Of a DNA stretch of 64,000 bases, positions 32,801 to 44,037 are shown in pieces. A program made the position numbers and the translations under genes. The notes below the pieces were generated by a model. The model searched no databases, was not told where the DNA came from, and saw only the letters and a list, made by a program, of their open reading frames with translations. The stretch lies in NCBI GenBank assembly GCA_905178155.1, contig CAJINV010000010.1, positions 583,851 to 647,850 on the forward strand, given 5' to 3'. Origin of the DNA: Amoebophrya sp. A120 (Eukaryota; Sar; Dinophyceae; Syndiniales; Amoebophryaceae). The stretch's first letter is position 1, and each line of letters begins with the position of its first letter.

Positions 32801-35800
32801 CCTTTTTAGGTTCCGCGGCATACATACCTAGCCAGTAGAGCTTGGCGCGCCTGCCTGAATGGCACGTCACAACCAGGGGCCGGCGGCGCCGCTTTTCGGT
32901 AGCGCGCCGATGAGATGCAACGCGCGCGCCCTGTTTGGGAAGAAATTCCGGACGATTTTGGCTCCTGGAGTATTTTGTCCAGTGGGTGGCAGCGGAAAGA
33001 AAAAGGCGCGCGGCCCGACGGCTAGACGGTGCCAGGCGCTTTGTTTCTTTTGTAGATGGCAAAACGGATAAGCTAAGGACGCCCTACGGGGGCGCCTGGG
33101 GCCTCACTACATACGGGGGCACCTGCATGCCTGGGCACAAGACCGACGGAAAGCGCGCAAGGCCGGGCCCAAATGATGGCAGCGCAACCCCTGAGATATC
33201 CGTGGCGCCGGCGGACCACCTGGGGTGCTGGCTGAAACTAAATAACCGCCACCGGCCTCATCGGCAAGGCCCCGCGCGGGCAGTGCCACTGGCGGCAGCG
33301 CCAAGAAGGGGCGCCGCTTTTGGGAGTATGCGCCCGGCGGCGCCACCTTCCGGGCCGCTGACTGGCAGGCGAGGCACCACCCGAAAGCGGCGCCGCACTG
33401 ACTGGCGCCCGTGCGTCGCCCTGGCACCCAGGGCCGGTCGCGAGCGTCCACTGCAACCGGCCGCGGCGCCACCTGGGCTGGCAGCATTTTTGGCGCCCCT
33501 ACTCTGGTGGAGGCGCGCGCGTGCCTGTCTTTTCGCCTGCGCGCCCACGCATGCATCTGCTATGGGAAACTCCGCCCGCCTGGCGGAGCGCGCGCGTGTG
33601 CTTGTAAGTAGGTTGTAGCGCAAACAAAGAGACACGCCACAGCAGTGCTCGGGCCGCCGCCCGTTCAGGAAAAACAAACACACCAAAGCACACGGGGGGA
33701 CCATACATGCCGCGCGGCCCAGCCATATCCGCCGGCAGTCCGAAACATGCTAGGTTCCAACATGGCAACGGGAAGGGCTCTCTTCGCGCGCCCTCTTTCG
33801 TTTTCTTCTCTATGAATCCCGCGCCCGGCGACCGATATTGCTGCTTAACCATATGCGCGCGCGAGAGCCTAGCCTCCCTGCGTGCCGAACCGCGGGCCGC
33901 GACTCCACGGGAGGCACGCTTCGCATGCGGCATCCCCCCGCGGCCCGGAAGGGCCAGGGCCAACTACGCACCGAACGTCGCCCGCGGGCGGCGGCCCGCG
34001 CGCAGGCTCCTTGGATAAGCATTGGATGCGAAAGCCACCTACGTCGCAGCGGGGCGTCCATCCTATCTAGCCTGCAGCGACGGCGGCAGCTATTTCAAGG
34101 CCGCCGTGCCGTCGCGCACGCAAAAATTTAAGGCTGAGGAGCGGGCCCTGGTCTGTGCGGCCTTTGCGCATTTTCCCGAAACCCGCGACCACCGCTTGGC
34201 CGGGCCGCCACTGCTGGCCGCCTGGAGTGCAAGAGAACACAGGACTTGTTGGGCCCATCGATCCAGAAAACCTGAAAAGGTGGGGGCGCTGTGACATGTC
34301 CCAAGTCGCGCTCTTTTTGCGCCGACGGACCTTCGCGAGGGCATGGTGCGAGACCGGGCCCCCCCGGCCGCCCTTCCTTGGTGACCAGCTTCTTGGGCCG
34401 GCGAGGATTTTCTGCTTTTGCACCCTCTCGCACTTTTCCGATTTTCTGTAGTCAGTGGACCGCGGGCCGGCTCTGGACAGGGTCCGGCGCCTGCTTCCGC
34501 CCGCGCTGTGGCGCTACTTTTTTCCGCCCTTTCCAAAGCCTGTTTGCGTGCGCAACCTGCAGGCGGCCCTGGGCCGCCGGAGGAAGCCAGGCGCCTGCCT
34601 CCGCGCGCCGGCCGGGCCCAAATTATGGCGCGGCCCTTTTCCTTTCTTTTTCCAACTCGTCGCAACCTGCGCGCGGCCCTTGGCATCCGGGCAGATCCCA
34701 AACAAAGCCTGCGGCGGCGGCCGGCACAAGACCGACGATCGAAAAAGGACTTTGCGAAGCCAATTTTTTGGATGTAGATGCGGGGGGCCCTGCGGGAAAA
34801 GCGTCGGCCTTCCAGCTTCCCCCGTTGGTCTGTTTTTTGCGGCTGGGCGCGCCTCGCTTCCGCGCACCTCCCGCGCCGCCCCCTCCCCCCGCCCGCACCT
34901 GATTCCCTTGGCCCTCTTGACTCCATATTGTTTGCATGTAGCGGCAAAGGCCTTCGCGCTGCGTTTGCAACGCAATATCGCGGGCGTGCAGAGCGAGCGC
35001 GCGCCCTGCGCATTTGATCTACCTGACCGCATGAATTACCCGACGGGCAAGTGGGTGATGGGCTTTTGCATGGCGGCGGCAACAAAAGGTAAGGCGCAAC
35101 GCTTCCTTGTCGGGGTGCTCTGAGGTAGCTGGCATCAAGCCCGGGCAAGGGCAATGCCAGTACCGCGCCCCGGCACGGAGCGACTCTGGCCGGTCGCGCC
35201 ACGCGCAGAAGCCGGACGCCCCACGCCTGTGGTGGTTCTGCTGGAAGCAAGAAGGCAAACACGCGGCCAACCTACCAAGTTCTGGCACAGGCATTCGGCC
35301 GACGCCCCACGCAGAAACCAAACCGACGATCGAAAAGGAGGCGCCCATTCCAGGCCTTCTTGAAATAATTCAAACTACAAGAGCTGCGCAACATCGGCGA
35401 GACCAATTCTGATGCCGCGGGCAAAGCGCACAGCCGAGCCTGGGCCCCGGGGGGCGCTTCTTGCCCTCCGGCCGTTTTGCCAGGGGTTCAGAAATCGGCC
35501 TTCTCCGGAAGCACGGCCCGGAGAAGGGCCCAAGTCCCCCCTTTTTTGTTTATACATAGTCATTTCAAAAACATATCCCATCCGGCCTTCCCGGCTTTGG
35601 GACTTTTCGCGAGCCGAATTCCGTAGGGCGGGCGCGCCGTGGGCGCGGTAGAATGCGCAGGTGGTCACGCTCAGGGCAGTTCGCGAGAAGCAGGGTCGAT
35701 CGACCTACAGAAGGAGAAGAAAGCTGCTTTTGCTCACCGCGTTGGAGAACGTTGCCGCCTCCTCCACTGCAGCGAAAGATCGGCCAGCCAGACGAGGCTG

Positions 35801-36100
35801 CTTCGCCTCGTCAGGCATGCCAGGTTCTTCAAACAGTTCCAGGTCTTTCGAAAGAGGGCACGACCCAACTGTAATGCGCCCGGCGCTCGGGCCGCCAAAA
35901 CGCGCAGGCGCAAGCGGCGTTACTCCCGCCGTACCCTTGGGACAGCCACTTCAATGGTGGACCACCGCGAGGCCTCAATGGGCAAGCAAGCTGGCGCCTC
36001 TGTGTCGCACACCAATCAGCTACGCTGAACTCATTTGTGGAAAAAAAAACCTGCTCTGGCTTAAGTCCTTTCCGTTGCCATATCCAGAAACACCGCCGCC

Positions 36101-36767
36101 GAGTCGCTTCCCGCGGCTGGCGCCCCTGTCTTGCGTTGCTTTTCTTTTTCTCTAGTTTCCAACGTGCGTCACATTTGCATATCTCAATAAGCGACCAACC
36201 AACCGACCGGAGTTTGACCCTACAGGCCCACCCGTTTTGTTACTTTGACAAAAGTCACATAATCTCGCATGGCAAAAATTGACATCGCAAGCGCCAAGTC
36301 TTCAAAGGGTATTAACATGCAAGGTACTCGATGGTATAGATTAAAAAAAAAACGAAAAGAGGTACCTTCGTCCTCCTCGTCGGTCGTGAACGTATTTCCT
36401 CGCAAGTGTTGAAAACTGCCGTATTCCATGGAAAAGGATACCCGTACCCGCGGATAAAAAGAGAACTTGTATTGCAAAATTCGCGTCGCTCGGTCTTGCG
36501 GAGACCAGAGCAAGCGCCAGCAAGGCACTTTCCTGCCATGCAAAATGCAGTTTGTAAACTTGGCTTACACCTATACGCTATAGAAAAGTAGCGCAAATAA
36601 AACAAAGTATACTTGGCATGCTGAGCAGCCAAGAAGACCTTATTTGTGAAACGAAAATCCGCAACACCAATTCTTTTTTTTTTTTGTATTATGGGTGTAC
36701 TACAACTTTTCTGTAGGATATACCGGAGACAGCGTTTAGCTCCATACTGCTCATCGTGGCTGCACGC
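36101..36767. other. Transition region with weak exon candidates
   Basis: Composition returns to normal here. On the minus strand 36720-36767 continues the frame NHEPSSSSRAATMSSMELNA after the L element is removed. A frame near 36450-36366 reads MEYGSFQHLRGNTFTTDEED up to a GTACCTC donor. A C-like introner end (GAAAAGTTGTAG) lies near 36,700, but its partner is not clear. Confidence 0.3.
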
Positions 36768-36772
36768 GACGA

Positions 36773-39343
36773 TATTACACTCAAAAGTGCCCCCACCGCC
36801 CCGGAAGTTGCAAATGTTTCTGATGCTAAGTTTCCAAATGGAAACTTTTCGTCTTGCATGAAAGCACCATGAGTCTTTCTGGCACAGAATCTAGGCCCGC
36901 AGGGCATCTGAGGCCCGGCTGCCCATTCAACATCGAAAATTTGTCACGGTGAAACGTGCAAAATGGAGAGCGTCTCTAACTTGTATTGCAAACATGCATC
37001 ACATGCCAAAAACGGTCAAGAATTTTTTAAGAAAAAAAGCCCTCTTTTTGATGCTAACTAGCGACATTTTCATGCAGAATCGCTCTTGTTAACTCAAAAA
37101 GGCAAAAACGCGCTGCAGCTGCACCGTGTGACGGATAGAGTTAAGCCTAAAAATTGCACAAATGCACAAAAGTGCACAAATTAAGCCACAAACGTGGCAC
37201 ATGTGCAGGATTTAGGGCAAAGGTGCAACATTTTGCACACTCAGCAAAAAGGCCACGACCCCGGCTGCGTGGACGGTTCTGCGTTTTTACAATATTCCAG
37301 CGCAGCAGCAGAAGCCGCAGCGGTGGCCTTTATTTCAGGCGCCGCGGCCGGTTTGAAAGCAAAATCCCGCAAAACGTGGCCGCTTTAGCTCATAGGCGCA
37401 CAGGGCGCAATAGCATGAACGAAATACGCGCAAACAACGGCAAAGAGACAGCTTCTTCGTGCTAACTAGGGCCATCCTGGTGCAGATTGGGTCTCGCTAA
37501 GCCAAAAAGACAAAAAGGCGACTAATTTTGCAGAAGTTATCAACTTGCATTGCAAACATGTATCACATGGAAAGAAAAGTGCCAATTTTCTTAAGGTACA
37601 GACGCACCTTTTTGGTGCTAATTCGACTCATTTCACTGCAGCACAGGTCTTGTTAAGTCAAAAAGAGCGAAATGGTTGGACGAAAAAGCGCACGGCGGGG
37701 CCACCTTGTTAAACCTAAAAATTGCGCAAATGCGCCAAAATGCAAAAACTAAGGCGGAAAGGGCGCAAATTTTTCAAAATAGGCACAAAAGTGCGCCACT
37801 ATGCGCATTCTCGAAAAATGCGCAAAGTCGCAACATTGCGCGCGCCGATGATTTTGCAGCGGTTCACAGCGCGTTGGCGCTGTCGCACCCGTAAGGCTAA
37901 CTCCCGACAGTTTGGTCGTACTTAGGACCAAAATGCGCCAAAAGAGCTCCCCTCAGCTCAAAAAGGTGCGCAAATGCACCAACAGACGCAAACTAAAGCA
38001 AAAACGTCGCAAAGCCATCGAAATAGGTGAAAAAGTGCAACACTTTGCAAATTCTCCAAAAAGGCGCAAAAGCGCGACAAGGCGCGCGCCGGTGATTTTG
38101 CAGGAGCAAGTCCGCAGAGCGGTGGCGCTATCGCATCCGCCAGGCCAATTCCAGACAGTTTGGCCGTTCTGAGGACCAAAATGCGCCACAGAAACTTCCT
38201 CCAACTTAAAAAGGCACAAAAGCGCGACGAAATGAACGAAATACGGCAACCCGGCGGCGAAAATAACCAGCCCCAGGCAGCTTGTTCGTTTTTAGCCCCA
38301 AAATGCGCCAGAAAAGCTCCGCGTAGCTCGAAAAGGCGCAAAAACGCAACAAAATGAACGAAGTACGGCAAAAAAGCAACGGGAAGACACCCAAAAAGGA
38401 AGACGAAGGCAAAACATGGACAGCGTCGCCACTTTTAGCGTAAAACCTTAGCAACCGCGGCGCCTCTCATGGATGCTTGGTAAGTCGGGGCTGGCGCTGC
38501 AGCGCAGCAAGGATAGTAAGCCCACAAATGCAGACAAGGAGCGAAAAACGCCGCCGCGTCACTCTTCTGCGCCCTGACATGAAGAGAAACGCCACGCGAC
38601 CAACGCGCGAAACGAAAAACGCCAGAAAAATGTCCGCACCAAGAAGCAGGCCGCTGGCTGACACGCCGGACCGGCCTCCGGGATTGCATTACATGGAAAA
38701 CCAACGAAGAGCCTCGCTTGGTGCTAATTCAGGGGCGCTTACGCGAAGCAGTCGCGCCACTAGCTCTGGAAGCAAAGTGCGAAAGACGCAGCCGGTGCCG
38801 CGTGTTTGGCCCACGAAAATTTCGACACGAAAAAGAGAAAAAGGGCGCCAACTGCAGAGGCGGGCTGCTGTTCATGTTCCTACTGGCATAAAATAAATAG
38901 CAAAAATGCAAAAAAAAGCCCCGGCAAAATAAAGCACAAAGCGCCACGGAGCCGCACGCCTTAGCTCCGACATGGAGACCCGCGCCGCGCGGGCAACATA
39001 AAAAACGGACAACACCCCAAAGGCGCCCACGTCAGCACGCGAGCCGGTGGCGGGGAAAACGAATCGCCTGCCGAGGCTACACTACACGCAAAGAAAGAAA
39101 AAGCCGAAGGGGCGGGGCAAAGTCTAAAATCTTCCGCGAACATGGGGAGGGCGAAGCCCCCCGGCAGCGCAAGGTTGCGCGCGCTGCAAAAATTAAAAAA
39201 GTTTCTCTTTTCATTTTTTCAAATATTCATCATCTAAAATCTCGGGCAGTGCTCGATTCAAATCTCTTGGGGAGTTTCCATTGGAAAGCTTTGCATCACA
39301 AATGCTGCCATTTTCTGGGGTGGGGGCACTTTTCATGGTAATA
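36773..39343. mobile_element. Giant introner, family L, with about 2.3 kb of nested sequence
   Basis: GACGA flanks both ends (36768-36772 and 39344-39348). The left ~190 bp and right ~80 bp match the intact L copy at 41485-41792. What lies between is repeat-rich foreign sequence. Excision fuses two minus-strand frames into one open segment, NHEPSSSSRAATMSSMELNA. Confidence 0.8.
37140..38410. repeat. Diverged direct repeats inside the L-element insert
   Basis: GGACCAAAATGCGCCA occurs at 37925 and 38173, and CCAAAATGCGCCA occurs again at about 38298. The surroundings share GCGCAAAAGCGCGAC-type and AACGAAATACGGC-type phrases. Spacing is about 250 bases or half that. Confidence 0.65.
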
Positions 39344-39412
39344 GACGATGAGGATGGTTCATGGTTCCGATCTTCGTGCTGGACGACGCTCTTTGTCGGA
39401 TCCGCGCGCTAT

Positions 39413-39551
39413 GCATTGGCAAGAGTGTCTGGGTCCACCTCGCTCTCGGATGATGCAAACTTGAAGACGTGCGTTGCGTGCTTGTTGTCGGGCTCTGGCA
39501 TGTGTGAGACTACAGAAGTAGATCTTCACGTTCTTGCAGCCAATGAATATC
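39413..39551. mobile_element. Probable degraded introner, family A-like
   Basis: The left end reads TATGCATTGGCAAGAGTGTC and the right end GCCAATGAATA. The family arm is recognisable on one side only, and the flanking repeat is not clean. It abuts the B element at 39556. Confidence 0.4.
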
Positions 39552-39555
39552 GTGC

Positions 39556-39866
39556 TATCGAAAGGAAAGATCCCCCCTCCCCATATCGAAAACGAAATTT
39601 GTGATGCTGTATTTGAGGTCACAAATCGACTTGTCATGCTAGAAGGCCAAGAGCCGCAGTCGTGGCCTCGTTTGCAGGCAATTTGTCATGCTGTTTCCCA
39701 CTCTCAGCTGCCTCCTATCATGCTGAAGATGCAAGGCTTCCCCACGCCACCCAGCACTACAGTCCGCATCTTTTCCCGTGTAGCATAACAACGCTGATTT
39801 GTGACAACAAATCTGCATCACAGATTTCCGTTTTGATATGGGGAGGGGGGATTTTTCCCTTTGATA
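39556..39866. mobile_element. Introner, family B
   Basis: CGTGC flanks both ends exactly, with complete arms. It lies just beyond the likely stop of gene 9, so either gene 9 continues past it or this copy is in untranslated sequence. Confidence 0.85.
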
Positions 39867-39889
39867 CGTGCTAGAAGAACTACTGTCCG

Positions 39890-39957
39890 GAGGACCACGA
39901 CCCTGACGCACTTTATTTTCTCTTCATATGTCCCCGGACGACGGGTTCGTGGTCCTC
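39890..39957. repeat. Hairpin with GAGGACCACGA arms
   Basis: GAGGACCACGACCC (39890-39903) pairs with GGGTTCGTGGTCCTC (39943-39957), with one bulged base. It overlaps the apparent stop of gene 9 and may be a remnant of another small element. Confidence 0.75.
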
Positions 39958-41828
39958 GGCCGCCCACTACTAGAGGATTTCTGTGCTCCTCCCGAACTGT
40001 CCGGGTCGGCATTTGGTGTCTGCCCATACGCTATGCATTGCAAAAGTATCGCACTCGTATAAATGCATTACAAATTTCTTCAGCATGAGAAATAAAATTT
40101 GTAATGCTGATTTGCCTTCATAACAAGATGATTTGCAATGCATGACTGCAATACGAGTACGATACTTTTGCACAGGATATACGCGGATGTCGTGGTAAAA
40201 GCCGCCGCTAAGCTGGTCAGCGCGAACAAGTTCTTCTTTTTCAATATGCATTGCAAAAGTCTCGTACTCGTGCTAATAGTATCTATAAATCGCATGACAA
40301 AAAATTTCCTCAGCATTCAAAATGGAAATTGTACGTAATACGGGTTTATCATAAGAATGGTCGTGGTGCATGTCTACGCTTAAGTGCTACCAGCAGATCA
40401 AGTACTGCTGCAATGCATATTCACCGGTAAGCGAAAATGCGGAACTTGCATCGTCCTTGTCGCTATCAAATGTAAAAATGTCTGGGTCTGGAAGAGTCAT
40501 GCTGTTTTTGCATGACACAGAAGGTCTGGCATGGAAGCTCTAGCATCACAGGTTTCGAGAACCTTCCGCAATGCCGAATTCGCATGACAAGTCCCCTACT
40601 TTGCTGACAAAAAGTGCGAGCTTTTGCTACGTATGCATGAGAGACTTTTCTGTGTTCTGAAATACGCATTACAAGTTACATTCTTCCAGACCCAGACATT
40701 TTTACATTTGATAGTCGCGGTTGTCGTTCGTCGACCAGCTATCCTGTGTGAAAACGTCCCCGAATTGTCATGCAAATCTGCAAGCCTCAGACGTTTTTCA
40801 TGCGCAGCTCCAGGAGGAGCATTCTGTAATGCTGTCTGGCAGTTTGCTGTCTGGCAGTTTGTCATGGCAGAAGCAGGATAAGAAGATCGATTTGCCATGC
40901 AGCTACAACAGCTACACGCGATTACACGATGATCTATCAGCCCAAATTTATCTTTATGCGCGACAACCAAAAGATACTGGATTGTGTAGCAAATTTGTCA
41001 TGCGAAAGAAACAAAGTTGGCTGATTTGTCTAGCAAAGTCCCCATCTTGACTCTGGCGTGGGGAAGTTTTTGCTCAGGATACAACCAGCGGGCCGAGATT
41101 CAGAGTTATCATCCTGTGGAGAAAAATACAATTTCACGACATCGGGCCGGTCCCGGTGCTGCACATGTCGCCTGTTCTGTATCACATGCAAATATGTCTG
41201 GGTCTGGAAACTTGTGATGCTGAGTGACTTAGCATGTGGAGGCGATATATGATGGCTCAGCATGACAAGTTTCTGAGCTTCTAAGTGTTGCCTATTCTGC
41301 CTGAGAAAATGCGTTTCTGCATCACAGAAAAATAGGGTTTTTGGGTAACGTGCATGACAGACTTAAGAGTCTCACTAGCCTAGCATGACAAACCTTGCAC
41401 TTTTCCAGACCCAGACATATTTGCACTCGATATTCTGCTCATGTTGGCGATGATCCGTGGATGCAACAGAATCGCCCCTCCTGTTATTACAATGAAAAAT
41501 GCCCCCACCCCACACTTGGCAGCATTTGTATTGCAAATGCAAACCTTTCCAGTAGAAACACTTGCCGTCTTGCATCTCAGCATCACAAATTTTCCATGCT
41601 GGATAGCTCGAATTTGTGTTGCGAAGGGGCCCAACAGCAGCCGGATCTGTTATGCACAAGGCACCTTGTGCGCCTAGATTCTGCATCAGAAAGGCTCGCA
41701 ATCCTTTCATGCAAGACAAAAAGCTTTCATTTGGAAACTTTGCATGACAAACTTTCGCAAATTCGGGGGTGGGGGCATTTTTCACTGTAATACCTGTGTG
41801 GTTCCATGCTCGCGGAAGTGCAGGCCAT
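39924..41828 (-). CDS. Gene 9: small hypothetical protein with a hydrophobic segment
   Basis: After removal of six introners one frame stays open from ATG 41828 (MACTSASMEPHRRGDSVAST) through HRQHEQNRRHVQHRDRPDVV and FSPQDDNSESRPAG. It continues through a Thr/Arg run, KKKNLFALTSLAAAFTTTSA and YGQTPNADPDSSGGAQKSSS, to a TGA at 39926-39924. The LFALTSLAAAF part may be membrane-embedded or signal-like. The other two frames through the first introner hit stops, which supports this one. The 3' end is doubtful, because the stop lies in a hairpin and further introners with clean repeats follow (39556, 36773). Another frame over 42087-41790 contains a strong hydrophobic segment (YYSFVLWLVALVSFSKGF) but does not splice onward in frame. 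Confidence 0.5.
40032..40179. mobile_element. Introner, family C, gene 9
   Basis: TACGC is the repeat. The join is TTTSA to YGQTPN. Confidence 0.9.
40245..40419. mobile_element. Introner, family C, degraded, gene 9
   Basis: The flanks are TTCAA and TTCAC. The right arm is altered to AGTACTGCTGC. The join is RLPV to KKKNLFA. Confidence 0.7.
40464..40713. mobile_element. Introner, family A, gene 9
   Basis: GTCGC is the repeat. The interior is nearly identical to the copies at 52240 and 55736. The join is TTTA to TRTMQ. Confidence 0.9.
40740..41081. mobile_element. Introner, family D, gene 9
   Basis: ACCAGC lies on both sides, offset by two bases at the right end. The join is SRPAG to RRTTT. 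Confidence 0.8.
41180..41432. mobile_element. Introner, family A, gene 9
   Basis: TTCTG is the repeat. The join is HRQHEQN to RRHVQ. Confidence 0.9.
41485..41792. mobile_element. Introner, family L, intact copy, gene 9
   Basis: CCTGT is the repeat. At 308 bp it is the reference for the split copy at 36773. The join is MEPHR to RGDSV. Confidence 0.9.
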
Positions 41829-43601
41829 GTCCTTGCCCTTGCGTGGTGGTCAAGAGGCTTGCTGCCCACCTGGTTTTATTTGTGTAGCTTTGTTGAATTT
41901 TCATATCCAAGTCACGACGGGGGAGACTAAATCCGAATGCGTCAAATCCCTTGGAAAATGAAACTAGCGCAACAAGCCATAGCACAAAAGAGTAGTACCT
42001 GCCCCTACGCTTGCTTGTTTGCGCCGTAAGAACCTCCGAAGTAGGAGGTCGAGTTCTTTTTATCCCCCGTGGCCCGTCCTTAAACACGGTTAGTTCTTGG
42101 ATCCGATGGCACGAGACTCACTGGATTACATGTTATACCTGATTTTGTCGTTCGTGCTTATTTGTGTACATATTTTTCTTGACAATTGGCGCCAAGAATA
42201 GGCAACGGTGCAAAAAGAATTGCGTTAGACAACGGTGCAAAAACAATTGCGCAATTTTTCTTTTTTGTGCTACTAGAATACTAAGTGGGCAACTCTCCAA
42301 CTGTTCGATACCGTCAGTTTCTGTTTGTGCGCGAAGAGCATCGCAAAGACGCCACAGGAACTGCAAGGAAGCCGCTTTTCACTGCGAGCCATCTTGATCA
42401 TGGGCCATCGAAGTAGTGGTAGTCAACGTGGTGGTGGTCAAGAGCAGACGAGTACAACTATCTAAATATAGGCCAAGGCCATTATACTTCGAGTGCAAAA
42501 CCCGCTAGGTAAGTCGTGGCGTTCCCTCGGCCGTAGTAGAAGGAAGATCTACATCAGGGTACTACTACCTAAAGCTCGCTTGATGTGATGAAACATGCCT
42601 ACACTACTCTCTCACAAAAAACAGATTTGATTATGTCAGTACAATTTTTCGCTCAAAAAGTGAAGCATCCTACTAGTTGTCGCTCAAATGTTGAATCATA
42701 TCACGTGACGCGAAGACGCATTAACGGAACATCTTCACAAGTAGTGCTTACTTCTCTTCTGCACCATGGTATTTCTTGTCACGACGGGCGACGAAGGAAT
42801 CATCTTCATGCTACAACTTGTTCTTTTGAATTTGTATTTGATCGGTCACGCTGTTCGGGGATACTGGTAAAATGGTTTCAAGGAGACATCATCTCAGGGT
42901 TGCGACAAAAGTAAGAGCTGCTCGTGACACAAATCAATGTGTCCGCTAGAGCTCCTGCTTGTTTTCGGGGACGTCCACAGGGGGCTTGGATTTGCGTGAT
43001 TGTGTGTAGGTAGTCGGGTAGCAGTACAGTTCTTCTACTTCACGTCATCGTGTTAGGGTTAGCAAAAAAAAAAAAGAGAGAGCAATAAGCTCATCCTGAT
43101 TCAGAATCAATGTTCTGTCTGTTCGAACTCGATTGCTGGTGGGATTGCAAGTTTACTTTTAGTATTTCATTGCGACTATAATTTTCAGAAAAACAAAGAA
43201 GTGGCGCAGGAAAGCACGATCCTTCTGCTCAGCATATCAGCCGACATAATATGCATCTGAAAATGATTTGCTACATCCTCCTTAGCCAAAAAAAGAATAG
43301 ACCCAAAAAAATCTGAAAAGCAGCATGTGTTTTACCTTACGTGCCGCTTGATGCGATTCCCAACTTGTAGTTCAGCGTTAGTTGTATCCTGAACTCGTTG
43401 TACTACTGTATTCTTGCGGCTGATGCACTTCGTAAAAGGTGTCCTGGCACGACTTCGTGAAGATTGGAACACGAAGTAGTAAGTCGTGACCAAGAACTCA
43501 CTTCGACCGCAGAATGCAGCAGCGCTTCTCATTTTTTATATTGCTTCTTTCCTATCATGTATGAAAAGTTCTTGGAGTGTTTAAAACTAAACACAAAAAA
43601 A
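41829..43601. other. Mostly intergenic, no gene supported
   Basis: A minus-strand frame at 42087-41790 has a transmembrane-like run (YYSFVLWLVALVSFSKGF). It could be an upstream exon or 5' sequence of gene 9, or simply chance. A plus-strand frame at 42585-42914 shows no features. Confidence 0.4.
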
Positions 43602-43836
43602 TATGGAGCTCTCAAACGTTACATTCTCAACTGTTACGTGATTTGTCATGCAAAATTGCCTTGACTACTAACGCCATCAAGCTGCTTCGCGTGGCAAATT
43701 CTCAGACGGCCAAACAGGCGGAGAATCTGCGCCAAATCTGTCATGCACGACGCGCAAGGTCTTTCCTTTCACTTTTACCATTTTTGCATTACAAATCCAT
43801 GTAACACTTGAGAATGTAACAGTTGAGAACGCCATA
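43602..43836. mobile_element. Introner, family F, outside any recognised exon
   Basis: AAAAA lies on each side within A-runs. Arms are complete. The flanking frames stop within a few codons, so this copy may sit in non-coding sequence downstream of ATP-citrate lyase. Confidence 0.8.
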
Positions 43837-44037
43837 AAAAAAATCCTTTGTTTCCAGTCAAGAAGTGAGAGCATCAATGACTCCATCCTGACGGCGCTAG
43901 AAGCACAACCCCTTAGATTCATGATACACGATTAATTGCCTTTATTTTTACACGAAGTAGAGGTGGAAAAACCAAAAGGAGCAACGCAGATTCTCGATTC
44001 TTTACATTTTCGTATGTCTTGATCGCGTACTTACGCC

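Larger units (their letters stand above)
26560..36100. other. GC-rich, repeat-rich block, essentially non-coding
   Basis: Composition is very GC-rich over about 9.5 kb. Long frames are open on both strands at once (up to about 400 codons) but are Arg/Ala/Pro/Gly-rich and mutually overlapping, so I treat them as by-products of composition. Modules recur elsewhere: 33974-34085 resembles 2664-2770, and 34950-35010 resembles 3825-3885. The phrase ACCGACGATCGAAAA recurs near 34730 and 35322. The only stretch with protein-like content is the HPCC exon at 27563-27890. Confidence 0.6.

Noticed and set aside
26560-36100. Long open frames in the GC-rich block, up to about 400 codons
   Set aside because: They overlap each other on both strands, are Arg/Ala/Pro/Gly-rich, and follow from the scarcity of stop codons in GC-rich DNA. 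None shows a recognisable domain.
42585-42914. 109-codon plus-strand frame downstream of ACLY
   Set aside because: No domain, low-quality composition, and stops close by in all neighbouring frames.
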